Shown piece after piece: positions 1 to 8,131 of a stretch of DNA of 64,000 bases. A program made the translations under genes and the position numbers. Within the stretch, counting starts at the first letter, position 1; each line of letters opens with the position of its first letter. Source of the DNA: Microbacterium aerolatum (lineage in GTDB: Bacteria; Actinomycetota; Actinomycetes; Actinomycetales; Microbacteriaceae); contig NZ_BJUW01000001.1 of assembly GCF_007988825.1 (NCBI RefSeq), forward strand, positions 124,001 through 188,000. Reading direction: 5' to 3'. The notes beneath the pieces were generated by a model. It was not told where the DNA came from, ran no database searches, and was given only the letters and a program-made list of their open reading frames with translations.

Positions 1-1
1 T

Positions 2-88
2 GTCGTCATCGATGACGTGCCTGCAGACGTCACCGTCGTCGGTGTGCCTGCACGCCAGATCCGATCTAGGCGGGAAGGACGACGATGA
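2..88 (+). CDS. C-terminal end of a hexapeptide (NeuD/LegH-type) acetyltransferase, partial
   Basis: Only the last 28 residues are in the window. They contain VVIDDVPADVTVVGVPAR, which is the typical exit from a left-handed beta-helix acyltransferase (a valine-rich coil followed by GxPAR). The stop codon (86-88) overlaps the ATG of the next gene (85-87) in an ATGA, so the two are translationally coupled. The neighbours are a CBS-nucleotidyltransferase and a CMP-sugar synthetase, so a sialic-acid or legionaminic-acid type N- or O-acetyltransferase is the likeliest identity. That is inferred from context, because the catalytic part lies outside the window. Confidence 0.6.
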   Translation, partial: VVIDDVPADVTVVGVPARQIRSRREGRR

Positions 89-1128
89 CTGCGCACTCTG
101 ATCTGTCCGTGAGCCCGAGCACCAGCATCCGCGACTCCCTCGCGCAGCTCGACCGCAGCCGGCTGCAAGTCGTGTTCGTCGAGGATGCAGCGGGGAAGCT
201 GGTGGGTGCGGTCAGTGACGGCGACATCCGCAGAGGCCTCCTCCGCGGGATCGGTTTGGACGATCGCGTGGAACGGGTGATGAACCCGAATCCGGCGACG
301 GTTCTGCCGACAGCCAGCCAGGAATCGGTCGATGACCTGAAGGCACGGCGAGGCATCCGCGTCGTCGCGGTCGTCGATGACGGCCATATCATCGACGTCA
401 TCGGAGAAGGGGAACGGATCGCAACTCCGCTACCCACGCCAGTCGTTCTGATGGCCGGGGGTCGAGGTCAACGGCTCTATCCGATCACGAAGGACATTCC
501 GAAACCGCTCGTGCCCCTGGGCGACGTGCCCATGATCGACATCATCCTGAGCCGTCTGCACGATCAAGGTTTCCGACGCGTTCATGTGTCAGTGAACCAT
601 CTCGGACATCTCATCGAGGAGCATCTCGGTGACGGCAGCGAACGTGGCCTGGAGATCACTTATCTGCATGAGTCCACACCGCTCGGGACAGCCGGTGCGA
701 TGGCGCAGCTTCGGGGCGAAGTCGAACGTCCCTTCGTGGTGATGAATTCGGATCTGTTGACGGACGTCGACCTGCGGAGGATGCTTGCTGTGCATGAGAG
801 CTCCCAAGCCGCCGCGACGATCGGAGCACGGGAGTATGGATTCGAGATCCCCTTCGGGGTGATCCGACGCGAAGGTCATCGTGTGACCGGTCTCGCGGAG
901 AAGCCCTACCACAGTGAACTGGTCAGTGCAGGTATCTATGTGCTCGATCCCGCGGCGCTGACGCTGCTGGCAAAGGACGAGTACTGCGATATGCCGACCC
1001 TTCTTGCGCGCATGATGGAGAGCGACCGCCTTGTCACGGCGTTCGAGATCCATGAGGAATGGATAGACGTCGGTCGCCCTGAGGACCTGGAGCGCGCCAG
1101 ACTGGCGTGGGAACGGAGCACACGATGA
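85..1128 (+). CDS. ptmE: CBS-domain sugar-1-phosphate nucleotidyltransferase, PtmE-like
   Basis: The protein has 347 residues. The first ~115 form two CBS-like repeats (VGAVSDGDIRRGLL near 40-53, then a weaker second repeat). Residues from ~120 form an NTP-transferase domain with the pyrophosphorylase loop MAGGRGQRLYPITKDIPKPL and a later GTAGAM motif. This CBS plus nucleotidyltransferase layout is that of Campylobacter PtmE, the glucosamine-1-phosphate guanylyltransferase that starts the GDP-linked legionaminic acid pathway. It sits between an acetyltransferase end and a CMP-nonulosonate synthetase and overlaps both by 4 bp (ATGA), which fits that role. The nucleotide (GTP or another) cannot be read from sequence alone. 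A generic mannose-1-phosphate guanylyltransferase-like role remains possible. Confidence 0.72.
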   Translation: MTAHSDLSVSPSTSIRDSLAQLDRSRLQVVFVEDAAGKLVGAVSDGDIRRGLLRGIGLDDRVERVMNPNPATVLPTASQESVDDLKARRGIRVVAVVDDGHIIDVIGEGERIATPLPTPVVLMAGGRGQRLYPITKDIPKPLVPLGDVPMIDIILSRLHDQGFRRVHVSVNHLGHLIEEHLGDGSERGLEITYLHESTPLGTAGAMAQLRGEVERPFVVMNSDLLTDVDLRRMLAVHESSQAAATIGAREYGFEIPFGVIRREGHRVTGLAEKPYHSELVSAGIYVLDPAALTLLAKDEYCDMPTLLARMMESDRLVTAFEIHEEWIDVGRPEDLERARLAWERSTR

Positions 1129-1823
1129 GGATCTGCACGATCACTGTGAGAGGCGGATCGAAAGGCGTCCCGAGGAAGAACCTGCGAGTCGTCGCGGGGA
1201 AGCCGCTGTTCGGGCATTCGGTCGCGCAGGCCGTCGCCACTGGTCTCTTCGATGAGGTCGTTGTCTCGAGCGACTCCGAGGAGATTCTCGCCCTGGCCCC
1301 TGAATTCGGCGCCACGGGAATCGTGCATCGCCCCGCGGAGATGGCGAGCGACACTGCCGGGAAGGTGCCCGCCATCGCGCACGCGGTGAGGATGACGGAG
1401 CAGAGACTGGGTCTGAGTTTCGACGTCTGCGTCGATCTCGACGCCACCAGCCCGTTGCGCACTGTGGACGACATCCGAACCGCGGTCGAGATGTTCGAGG
1501 AGTCCGATGCCGAATCTCTCATCACGGGGGCTGAGGCTCGACGCAATCCCTACTTCAACCTTGTTGAAGAACAGCCAGATGGCACGGTTGCCGTCAGCAA
1601 GAAACCTGACGATGCTGTGCTCCGACGTCAGGATGCACCTCGCTGCTTCGACATGAACGGTTCGATCTACGTCTGGCGACGTGACTCGCTCCTTGAGGGC
1701 CAGGTCGTCTTCTTCCCGTCGACGATTCTGTACGAGATGCCTGCGGAGCGCTCCACCGACGTGGACAGCGAGTTCGACTTCCGCATCGTCGAATGGCTGA
1801 TGGGAACGCGAGATGACCTGTGA
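1125..1823 (+). CDS. neuA: CMP-nonulosonate synthetase (acylneuraminate cytidylyltransferase family)
   Basis: This 232-residue protein should activate a sialic-acid-like sugar with CTP, giving the CMP-sugar donor. It starts close to a nucleotide-binding loop (TVRGGSKGVPRKNLRVVAGK) that is the family signature, although the usual I-x-A-R is here TVRGG. The motif DLDATSPLRTVDDI near residue 105 is the second family signature. ATG 1125 overlaps the previous stop, and a GGAG lies upstream; an in-frame start at 1107 has less support. With the PtmE-like gene next door, legionaminic acid (LegF role) is the more likely substrate than N-acetylneuraminic acid. The sugar itself is inference. Confidence 0.82.
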   Translation: MRICTITVRGGSKGVPRKNLRVVAGKPLFGHSVAQAVATGLFDEVVVSSDSEEILALAPEFGATGIVHRPAEMASDTAGKVPAIAHAVRMTEQRLGLSFDVCVDLDATSPLRTVDDIRTAVEMFEESDAESLITGAEARRNPYFNLVEEQPDGTVAVSKKPDDAVLRRQDAPRCFDMNGSIYVWRRDSLLEGQVVFFPSTILYEMPAERSTDVDSEFDFRIVEWLMGTRDDL

Positions 1824-3277
1824 GTGAGGACTCGAGAGATCTCGAGGCTCGCACATCCGCCGCAGTGCGCGCCATCCTTGATCTGGAGAATGAAGCTCCT
1901 GACGCGCTGCTGGAGATATTGCCCGGCACGACCGTTCCATTCTGGGCGCAAGTTCGTGTGCAGATAGCGTGGGCACTCTCGCAGCAGCAGACGGGTAGCG
2001 TGGCGGTCGCCTCGACTGCTACTTGGTCCCGATGGGGCGAGGCGAAACGCGTCGCCCGTGGATATCTGCCCAGTCGATGGGATGCGGTTCGGCGCGCGAC
2101 ATCCCACGACGTGTGTTTTTATGTTTCCGGCGTCACTCTGTCCGCGACTCAGGGACGTGCTCGCAATTGGCTCGTCGACGACTTCGCAGAAGCGACCAGC
2201 GACGCGGTTGTGGTGCAGCTTCTCCCGCTGCCGTCTTCAGTCGGCCGGCCCGCATTCCGACCAACTCTCACCATGGAGCCTGCGACTGCGCGCTCACGAT
2301 GGCGGGAGAGAGGCACGACCATCGCCCCGGGGTATGAGACAGCAGTGCATTCGCTCCTTGCTGAATACGCAAGGCGACTCGATCAGCCGGATGACGCTTT
2401 CGCGGCAATCGGCCAGCGTGCGCTTCGCAACGAGAAGCTCCGACCGTTTCAACTTGATGAACTACACCGGATGCTGGATCGGATGCGGCCCAGTCTGGTG
2501 TTCTACGACAACGGTTCATACACATACAACGGTGAATCCTTGGGATTGATGAAGGATGCCGGCGCGTACGTGGTGGAGCCGCAACACGGCTGGATCGGGC
2601 CCTCCCACGCCGCGTACAACTTCGGACGAGTCTTCGAGGATCCGTCGCTACGCCGCGCGCTTCCTGACGAGCTTTTGACTTTCGGCGAGTACTGGTCCGA
2701 GTCGATCCGTCACCCCGGACGTGTGACAGCGATCGGGAAGCCACACCTCGAGCGTCAGGCTGCTTCGGCCGAGACGACACGTCCGAAGCAGATTCTCGTG
2801 GTTTCGTCGCGTACCGATCCCGCGCGCACCGATGCATTCGTCGTCGACCTTCATCACGCCGTCGGCGCCGATTGGGCGATCGCCTTTCGGCCGCATCCTG
2901 GCGAACGCGCCGAATCGGCGCGACGCTACCCGAGGCTCTCCTCGACGCCGGGAATTACAATCGACACCGAGCCCGATGTCTACGAGTCGCTGAAACGCAC
3001 GGCCGTTGTCATCGGCGAGGCGAGTACCGTGCTTTTCGAAGCCCGCGCGTTCGGATGCGAAGTGATTCCACGCGAAAGTGCTTTCGCAGAGACTGTGATC
3101 GGCGATGCATTCGGGCCAAGAGTAACCGAGGTGGAAGAGACGGCAACGCGTCTGCAGACGCTGGTCGGTGGTCAGGAGATGGCCGCCGTGTCGGATCCTC
3201 GGATCTGGGCACCGGACGCGGTCGGCACATACACCCGATGGCTTGTTGAGCGGCACCACGAGCGGGTGGTCGAGTGA
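1820..3277 (+). CDS. Putative polysaccharide glycosyltransferase with HP and S/T motifs; candidate nonulosonate transferase
   Basis: The protein has 485 residues, a GTG start overlapping the previous stop (GTGA), and no signal peptide or obvious membrane helix. I do not recognise the family with certainty. The C-terminal half looks like the second Rossmann domain of a GT-B enzyme: FRPHPGE places an HP pair at H359-P360, and GEASTVLFEARAFG places S402-T403 about 43 residues later. Bacterial sialyltransferases carry an HP motif and a downstream S-S/T motif that bind CMP-sugar, and the gene directly follows a CMP-sugar synthetase. TagF/capsule-type glycerophosphotransferases have similar HP and serine motifs, so that alternative is open. 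A central stretch, VEPQHGWIGPSHAAYN (near 253), may be part of the acceptor or catalytic site. Confidence 0.5.
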   Translation: MSEDSRDLEARTSAAVRAILDLENEAPDALLEILPGTTVPFWAQVRVQIAWALSQQQTGSVAVASTATWSRWGEAKRVARGYLPSRWDAVRRATSHDVCFYVSGVTLSATQGRARNWLVDDFAEATSDAVVVQLLPLPSSVGRPAFRPTLTMEPATARSRWRERGTTIAPGYETAVHSLLAEYARRLDQPDDAFAAIGQRALRNEKLRPFQLDELHRMLDRMRPSLVFYDNGSYTYNGESLGLMKDAGAYVVEPQHGWIGPSHAAYNFGRVFEDPSLRRALPDELLTFGEYWSESIRHPGRVTAIGKPHLERQAASAETTRPKQILVVSSRTDPARTDAFVVDLHHAVGADWAIAFRPHPGERAESARRYPRLSSTPGITIDTEPDVYESLKRTAVVIGEASTVLFEARAFGCEVIPRESAFAETVIGDAFGPRVTEVEETATRLQTLVGGQEMAAVSDPRIWAPDAVGTYTRWLVERHHERVVE

Positions 3278-3327
3278 GGAGAGAGGGAAGACACGGTCCG
3301 CATGCCAGGGTTTCAGGATCGCTGACC

Positions 3328-3333
3328 TACAAT
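3328..3333 (+). promoter_or_regulatory. Possible -10 element upstream of the first Wzm gene
   Basis: TACAAT lies 38 bp before the ATG at 3372, in the 94 bp gap after the preceding stop. No convincing -35 sequence is seen 16-18 bp upstream, so this is only a candidate for an internal promoter of the export genes. Confidence 0.3.
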
Positions 3334-3371
3334 GGACTGATCCCGCGACGGCGTCTGTTGTCGCGCGCTGA

Positions 3372-4322
3372 ATGAGTGGGCCCGTGACTGACACCCGAGA
3401 AATATTCGCCGCCATCCCGCGCAGTCACTTCGACACCCCCGGCAAGAGCCGCGGTCTCATCGATGTGATCCGCTGGCGGTATCTGTTGAACCTGCTCGTG
3501 CGCACCGGTGTGACGACCCGCTACCGCAACTCTGTGCTGGGGTGGACATGGTCCTATGTGCGGCCAGCCGCCCAGTTCCTGGTCTTCTGGGTCGTACTGG
3601 GGCTTTTCATGAACCTCGATCGCGGCATCCCGAATTACGCGGTCTACCTGTTTTCCGGGATCGTGGTGATTAACCTCTTCACAGAAGGATTCAAGAACGC
3701 CACGACGTCCATAGTCGGGAATGCGCCCCTCGTACGCAAGGTGTTCCTTCCGCGTCAGCTCTTCGCCGTGTCGGCGGTAGTCGTCGCGTTCGTCCACTTC
3801 CTCCCTCAGGTGGGACTTCTGCTGATCGTCTGCCTTCTCCTGGGGTGGATCACGCACGTGACAATCGTCTCCGTTTTGGCGATTCTCGCTGGCATGCTGA
3901 TCGTGATGACCTTCTCGCTTGGGCTCGGGCTGTTCTTCGGTGCCATCAACGTCCGCTTCCGAGACGCGGAGAACATCGTCGAACTGATGCTCCTGCTTGC
4001 GACGTGGGCATCGCCGGTGCTCTATTCGTGGACCCAAGTGCAGGATGCCGTCGTCGAGACGCTCGGCTGGCCACAATGGCTAGTCGAGATATACCTGTTG
4101 AACCCCATCACGCAGGGCGTGGAACTTTTCCACTACGCGTTCTGGCGCCCGGCGACCGAGGGGATGACCTCGGCGTCCGGCTATGCAGGAGCACAATTGA
4201 TGGACTTGCCGCCTGGGCTCGCGTGGAACACCCTTTGGACGTTCCTCATCGCCGCCGCCACTCTGCTGCTCGGACAGATGGTTTTCCGGCGATTGGAAGG
4301 AAGGTTTGCACAAGACCTATGA
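3372..4322 (+). CDS. wzm: ABC-2 type polysaccharide export permease (Wzm/TagG/KpsM family), first copy
   Basis: This 316-residue protein has about six predicted membrane segments. The N-terminal amphipathic stretch VIRWRYLLNLLVRTGVTTRY leads into GWTWSYVRPAAQFLVFWVV, a pattern typical of ABC-2 polysaccharide permeases. The late VEIYLLNPITQGVELF segment is also a family feature. It should form the membrane channel that moves a lipid-linked glycan out of the cytoplasm, together with the ATPase encoded immediately downstream (ATGA overlap). ATG 3372 has no strong ribosome binding site, and GTG 3384 is a possible alternative start. Its substrate is probably the glycan made by the surrounding sugar genes. 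Confidence 0.85.
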   Translation: MSGPVTDTREIFAAIPRSHFDTPGKSRGLIDVIRWRYLLNLLVRTGVTTRYRNSVLGWTWSYVRPAAQFLVFWVVLGLFMNLDRGIPNYAVYLFSGIVVINLFTEGFKNATTSIVGNAPLVRKVFLPRQLFAVSAVVVAFVHFLPQVGLLLIVCLLLGWITHVTIVSVLAILAGMLIVMTFSLGLGLFFGAINVRFRDAENIVELMLLLATWASPVLYSWTQVQDAVVETLGWPQWLVEIYLLNPITQGVELFHYAFWRPATEGMTSASGYAGAQLMDLPPGLAWNTLWTFLIAAATLLLGQMVFRRLEGRFAQDL

Positions 4323-5056
4323 GTGAGCAGACGGCGATCAGACCCAGCGTCATCATCGACGGCGTGCGCAAACGATTCACGTTGAATCACGCTTTTTCCC
4401 TGAAGGACACGGTCGTGTCGTGGATGAAGCGGCGCAAGCTCACGAGCGAGTTCGAGGCGCTAAAGGGCATCGATCTGGTAGTTGGCGAGGGAGAGTCTCT
4501 GGCGATCCTCGGATTCAACGGATCTGGGAAGTCGACACTGCTCAAGCTCGTCTCAGGTGTAATGGAGCCGGACGAAGGGCAGGTGCTCACAAGAGGGCGG
4601 GTCGCCGGTCTCATCGAGGTCGGGGCGGGGTTCCATCCCGAGCTGTCCGGCCGCGAGAACGTCTTCCTCAACGCTGCGATCCTGGGTATGAAGAAGCATG
4701 AGATCGAGGCACGGTATGACGAGATCGTCGCGTTCAGCGAGATCGAGGCGTTCATCGATCAGGAAGTAAAGCACTATTCGTCCGGCATGTTCATGCGGCT
4801 GGCTTTCTCCGTCGCTATCCACGTCGAGCTCGATGTCTTGCTCGTCGACGAGATCCTCTCGGTCGGCGATGCACCGTTCCGCGAGAAATGTCGGCTGAAG
4901 TTCGAGGAGCTCATCGCGCAGGGGAAAACACTCATCGTGGTCAGTCACGACATGGACATGATCCGCGAGCTGTGCAGCCGCGGAGTCGTGATCAACAAGG
5001 GCGAGCTCATTTATGACGGTGACATCGCGGGCGCAATCGCGCTGGTGGACGCGTGA
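4319..5056 (+). CDS. wzt: Polysaccharide ABC exporter ATPase (Wzt/TagH type), first copy
   Basis: The protein has 245 residues. Walker A is GFNGSGKST, the signature loop is YSSGMFMRLAFSV and Walker B is VLLVDEILSVGD, all in Wzt/TagH-like form. Translation starts at ATG 4319, inside the stop of the permease gene. The length ends after the nucleotide-binding domain, so it lacks the C-terminal carbohydrate-recognition domain found in Wzt proteins that check O-antigen chain ends. It powers export through the preceding permease. The next gene starts at GTG 5053 within its stop codon, so the cluster is co-translated. Confidence 0.88.
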   Translation: MSEQTAIRPSVIIDGVRKRFTLNHAFSLKDTVVSWMKRRKLTSEFEALKGIDLVVGEGESLAILGFNGSGKSTLLKLVSGVMEPDEGQVLTRGRVAGLIEVGAGFHPELSGRENVFLNAAILGMKKHEIEARYDEIVAFSEIEAFIDQEVKHYSSGMFMRLAFSVAIHVELDVLLVDEILSVGDAPFREKCRLKFEELIAQGKTLIVVSHDMDMIRELCSRGVVINKGELIYDGDIAGAIALVDA

Positions 5057-6975
5057 TTGTCGACTGGCTGGCACAGACGCCGGCCCTGGTGGTAGCCGGG
5101 CTCGTTGTATCCGCCCCAGGTCTCTTGGCGCTCTTCGGCGCAGGCCTGCGGGGACTGGCGCTCGGCGCCTTCGCTCCAGTTTTCAGCATCGCAGCGACGG
5201 CGATCGCGGCGTTGGTGTTCGGTCAGGTGGGCTTGCCTTGGTCGCCGTTGACGTGGGTTCTCGCGATGCTGGTCTTCGTAGCGGTCGCGTGGCTCGTCGG
5301 CCGGATGCTCGGACCAGCTCCGACCGAGAGCGCGGACTTGCGTTGGGTGCTCGTGTTCGGGCTCTTCTTAGGAGCGTTGTTCGCAGGATGGCGCCTGATC
5401 TCCTATATCAGCGACCCAGACGGAATCTCGCAGACCAACGACGCGGTGTTCCATATGAACGCGGTCCGCTACATTCTCGAGACCACTGACGCTTCATCAA
5501 TGCACGTGAACGCCGTCATCGGTGGGCGAAGTTTCTACCCCGCTGCCTGGCACGGTGTGACTGCCCTCATCGTCATGGCGACCGGTGTGAGCATTCCCGT
5601 GGCCGCCAACATCTTCACCGTAGTGATCGGGGCCGTCATCTGGCCGCTCGGGATCGCGTGGCTCGCCCGCAGTGTGTTCCGATCCGATGTCGTAGCTGGG
5701 TATGCGGCGGTCCTCGCCAGCGCTCTGCAAGCGTTTCCCTTGCTGATGTTCCAATGGGGTGTGCTGTTTCCGAACGCGCTGTCGACAGCACTTGTGCCAG
5801 CGGCTCTGGCAATGGTCGTTTCAGGTTCGTCGTGGGTACGTGAGAGCGCCCGTTGGGAGGGGTGGGTGCGTCTCGGCCTATTCACGCTCGTCGCGGCGGC
5901 TGCGCTCCTGCTCGCACAGCCGGCGGCCTTCCTGCCGTGGGCTGCGATGAGCGTCGTGTGGTTGTCGTACGCCGTAGTCAAGCATGCTGAGATGCTTGGC
6001 ATAGCCCGAGCACTCATGATCGTCACAGCAGCATGGGTTGTTCTCACGCTCGTTTGGGTCTACCTCGCCCGAGGCACTTCTGGATCGCACTGGCCGCCTT
6101 TCCGGAACAAGTTCGAGGCTCTCTTCGATGTGCTCCTCAACGGTCAGGTGCGGATGCCGATTGCCCTCGCCATCAGCGTGCTGATGCTCGTCGGTCTCGC
6201 TGTCACCATCCGGCGACGTGAGCTGCGCTGGTTCGCCGTGTCTTGGGCTGGCATCTCCCTGCTGTACGTGCTGGTTGCCGCGGTAGGGAACGCATTTGTC
6301 CGGGAGAGCATCTTGGGCGCTTGGTACGCGGATCCGTATCGGATCGCCGCACTCGCTCCGATCGCTGCAATACCGCTTGCCGCGCTGGGACTGGATGCCC
6401 TCATTCATTTTTTCGCACGTCGTTTTGGCAGGAAGGAGCGCGCTTTCGCCGTTGCGTTGGCGGGGCTGTGTGCGTCCGTGGTCGTCATGATCGTCATCGT
6501 GTGCTTCCGTGGAGTCGCCATGCCGGCGTTCCTGGAGGCGACGTTCGACCGCGAGTCACGCTACCTCGCCGCTTCTGATGCCTACCTTAATCCCGACGAA
6601 CGTGCACTTCTGGAAGAGTTGCCCGACCTTGTCGATGAAGACCAGCGCGTCCTTGGGAACCCCTCGACCGGAGCGGGATTCGGGTATGTTCTGAGCGGCC
6701 TCGATGTTTACCCCCGTACATGGTCTCCGCCCAAATCCGACGCGTGGGCGGAGATTGCGGAACGTCTTCGCGAGGCAGGGCAGGAGGACTCCGTCTGCGA
6801 GGCTCTAGAGGTGTACGGCGACCCGGCGTATGTCTTGGATTTCGGTCCGAGCGGCGTTGGACCGGGGAAGTACCCCGCGCCGGGAATGACTGACTTCGAT
6901 GGGCAGGACGGATTCGAGTTGGTTGCGCGCGAGGGTGCCGCGTCTCTCTGGCGTATCACGGCGTGCGCGCGGTGA
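5053..6975 (+). CDS. Large multi-pass membrane protein, DUF6541-like, possible GT-C or polymer-processing role
   Basis: The protein has 640 residues. The first ~490 residues hold at least a dozen hydrophobic segments, and the final ~150 residues form a hydrophilic extracytoplasmic-type domain (EATFDRESRYLAASDAYL onward). The layout, with short loops early and a soluble tail, resembles actinobacterial DUF6541 proteins found next to cell-wall glycosyltransferase genes, and loosely GT-C enzymes. The first external loop contains the acidic and aromatic stretch SDPDGISQTNDAVFHMNAVR (near 115-135), placed where GT-C enzymes keep catalytic acids. Function is not established. The downstream GT2 could make the polyprenyl-phosphate sugar donor it would need. 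Confidence 0.6.
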   Translation: MIVDWLAQTPALVVAGLVVSAPGLLALFGAGLRGLALGAFAPVFSIAATAIAALVFGQVGLPWSPLTWVLAMLVFVAVAWLVGRMLGPAPTESADLRWVLVFGLFLGALFAGWRLISYISDPDGISQTNDAVFHMNAVRYILETTDASSMHVNAVIGGRSFYPAAWHGVTALIVMATGVSIPVAANIFTVVIGAVIWPLGIAWLARSVFRSDVVAGYAAVLASALQAFPLLMFQWGVLFPNALSTALVPAALAMVVSGSSWVRESARWEGWVRLGLFTLVAAAALLLAQPAAFLPWAAMSVVWLSYAVVKHAEMLGIARALMIVTAAWVVLTLVWVYLARGTSGSHWPPFRNKFEALFDVLLNGQVRMPIALAISVLMLVGLAVTIRRRELRWFAVSWAGISLLYVLVAAVGNAFVRESILGAWYADPYRIAALAPIAAIPLAALGLDALIHFFARRFGRKERAFAVALAGLCASVVVMIVIVCFRGVAMPAFLEATFDRESRYLAASDAYLNPDERALLEELPDLVDEDQRVLGNPSTGAGFGYVLSGLDVYPRTWSPPKSDAWAEIAERLREAGQEDSVCEALEVYGDPAYVLDFGPSGVGPGKYPAPGMTDFDGQDGFELVAREGAASLWRITACAR

Positions 6976-6993
6976 CCTCTGAGCGAAGGTCGG

Positions 6994-6999
6994 TAGGAT
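6994..6999 (+). promoter_or_regulatory. Leaderless-type -10 box for the GT2 gene
   Basis: TAGGAT ends 8 nt before ATG 7008. The spacing places the transcription start at or next to the start codon, which supports 7008 over the upstream in-frame GTG codons. No clear -35 is seen. Confidence 0.45.
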
Positions 7000-7007
7000 C
7001 TCAGTCG

Positions 7008-7739
7008 ATGCGCCAGGTTGATCGATCCGTTCTCGTCGTCGTGCCGGCGTTGAACGAAGAGGATTCCGTCGCGGACGTCGTCCGTGACGTCAGCTCAGCG
7101 CTCCCCGGGGCTCGCTGCCTCGTAATCGATGACGGCTCGACGGACCGGACTGGATCTCGAGCGCGCGAGGCGGGGGCCGACGTGCTCACATTGCCGTTCA
7201 ACATCGGCGTCGGGGGAGCGATGCGAGCTGGATTCCGATTCGCGCGCGATCACGGCTTTGATGTCGTCGTGCAGGTGGATGCCGATGGGCAGCACGATCC
7301 GGGAGCGATCCCCGGGCTCATCAAGCTTCTCGGTGAAGCCGATATCGTCATTGGAGCACGATTTGCCGGTGTCGGTGACTACGGTGTCCGCGGACCACGA
7401 CGGTGGGCGATGCGGATCCTCGCCCGGGTGCTCACGCGAGTAGCGCGAACGCCGCTCACCGACGTTACGAGCGGGTTTAAGGCTGCGGGCCCACGCGCTG
7501 TGGAGCTATTCGCTCGAACCTATCCAGCCGAGTACCTCGGTGACACGATCGAGGCGCTTGTGATCGGTGCGCGCGCGGGATTACGGATCCTGCAGCTCCC
7601 GGTCGCAATGCGGCCGCGTCAGGGCGGGGAGCCGTCACACCGGCCGGTCAAAGCAGCGATCTACCTAACACGCGCGATCGCAGCATTCTTGCTCGCCATG
7701 ATGCGACCGCGTCAGCATGCGCAGGGAGTTTCACAGTGA
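7008..7739 (+). CDS. Family 2 glycosyltransferase, polyprenyl-phosphate sugar synthase type
   Basis: The protein has 243 residues in a GT-A fold. VVPALNEEDSVADVV opens the nucleotide-binding domain, VIDDGSTDRTG follows, and VQVDADGQHDP carries the metal-binding acidic motif. This sequence style matches dolichol- or polyprenyl-phosphate mannose/glucose synthases. It lacks the two C-terminal membrane helices of GtrB-like enzymes, and the following small membrane gene may supply the anchor. In-frame GTG codons at 6963 and 6972 are possible starts. ATG 7008 is preferred because it begins directly before the conserved domain and lies 8 nt after a -10-like TAGGAT. Confidence 0.8.
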   Translation: MRQVDRSVLVVVPALNEEDSVADVVRDVSSALPGARCLVIDDGSTDRTGSRAREAGADVLTLPFNIGVGGAMRAGFRFARDHGFDVVVQVDADGQHDPGAIPGLIKLLGEADIVIGARFAGVGDYGVRGPRRWAMRILARVLTRVARTPLTDVTSGFKAAGPRAVELFARTYPAEYLGDTIEALVIGARAGLRILQLPVAMRPRQGGEPSHRPVKAAIYLTRAIAAFLLAMMRPRQHAQGVSQ

Positions 7740-8131
7740 ACGCTGTCACGTATGCCTTCGGGATTGTCGCCGCGGTGCTCGCGCTCATCGCCATTGTCGA
7801 ACTCATGCGGCGTGGCACGCTCCGCGAGCGACACGCCGTCTGGTGGTTCGTCGGTGGCATCCTCGCCCTCGTCATCGCAGTGTTCCCGCAGCTTCTTACC
7901 GCTGCTGCGCGCCTTCTGCGGGTCGAGGTGCCCGCGAACCTAGTGTTCTTCGTGGCCATCGGATTGCTGTTCCTCGTGAGCCTCCAGTACGGCGCAGAGC
8001 TCACTCGCGTGGAGGAGAAGTTGCGTACGCTCGCCGAGCGCGCAGCGTTCCATGAGCGCCGTCTTGTGGAGTTGGAGCGCTGCGTGACGGAAGCCGCCGC
8101 TCGCGACGAAGGCGACGAGGAGGTCCCGTGA
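7736..8131 (+). CDS. Small membrane protein, DUF2304
   Basis: The protein has 131 residues with three hydrophobic segments: one at the N-terminus, one around WWFVGGILALVIAVFPQ, and one around VFFVAIGLLFLVSLQ. A charged, coiled-coil-prone tail (TRVEEKLRTLAERAAFHERR) follows. This matches DUF2304, a family regularly encoded straight after GT2 polyprenyl-phosphate sugar synthases. It overlaps the GT2 stop (GTGA) and is overlapped in turn by the next GTG at 8128. A role as membrane partner or anchor of the GT2 is inferred. Confidence 0.78.
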   Translation: MNAVTYAFGIVAAVLALIAIVELMRRGTLRERHAVWWFVGGILALVIAVFPQLLTAAARLLRVEVPANLVFFVAIGLLFLVSLQYGAELTRVEEKLRTLAERAAFHERRLVELERCVTEAAARDEGDEEVP

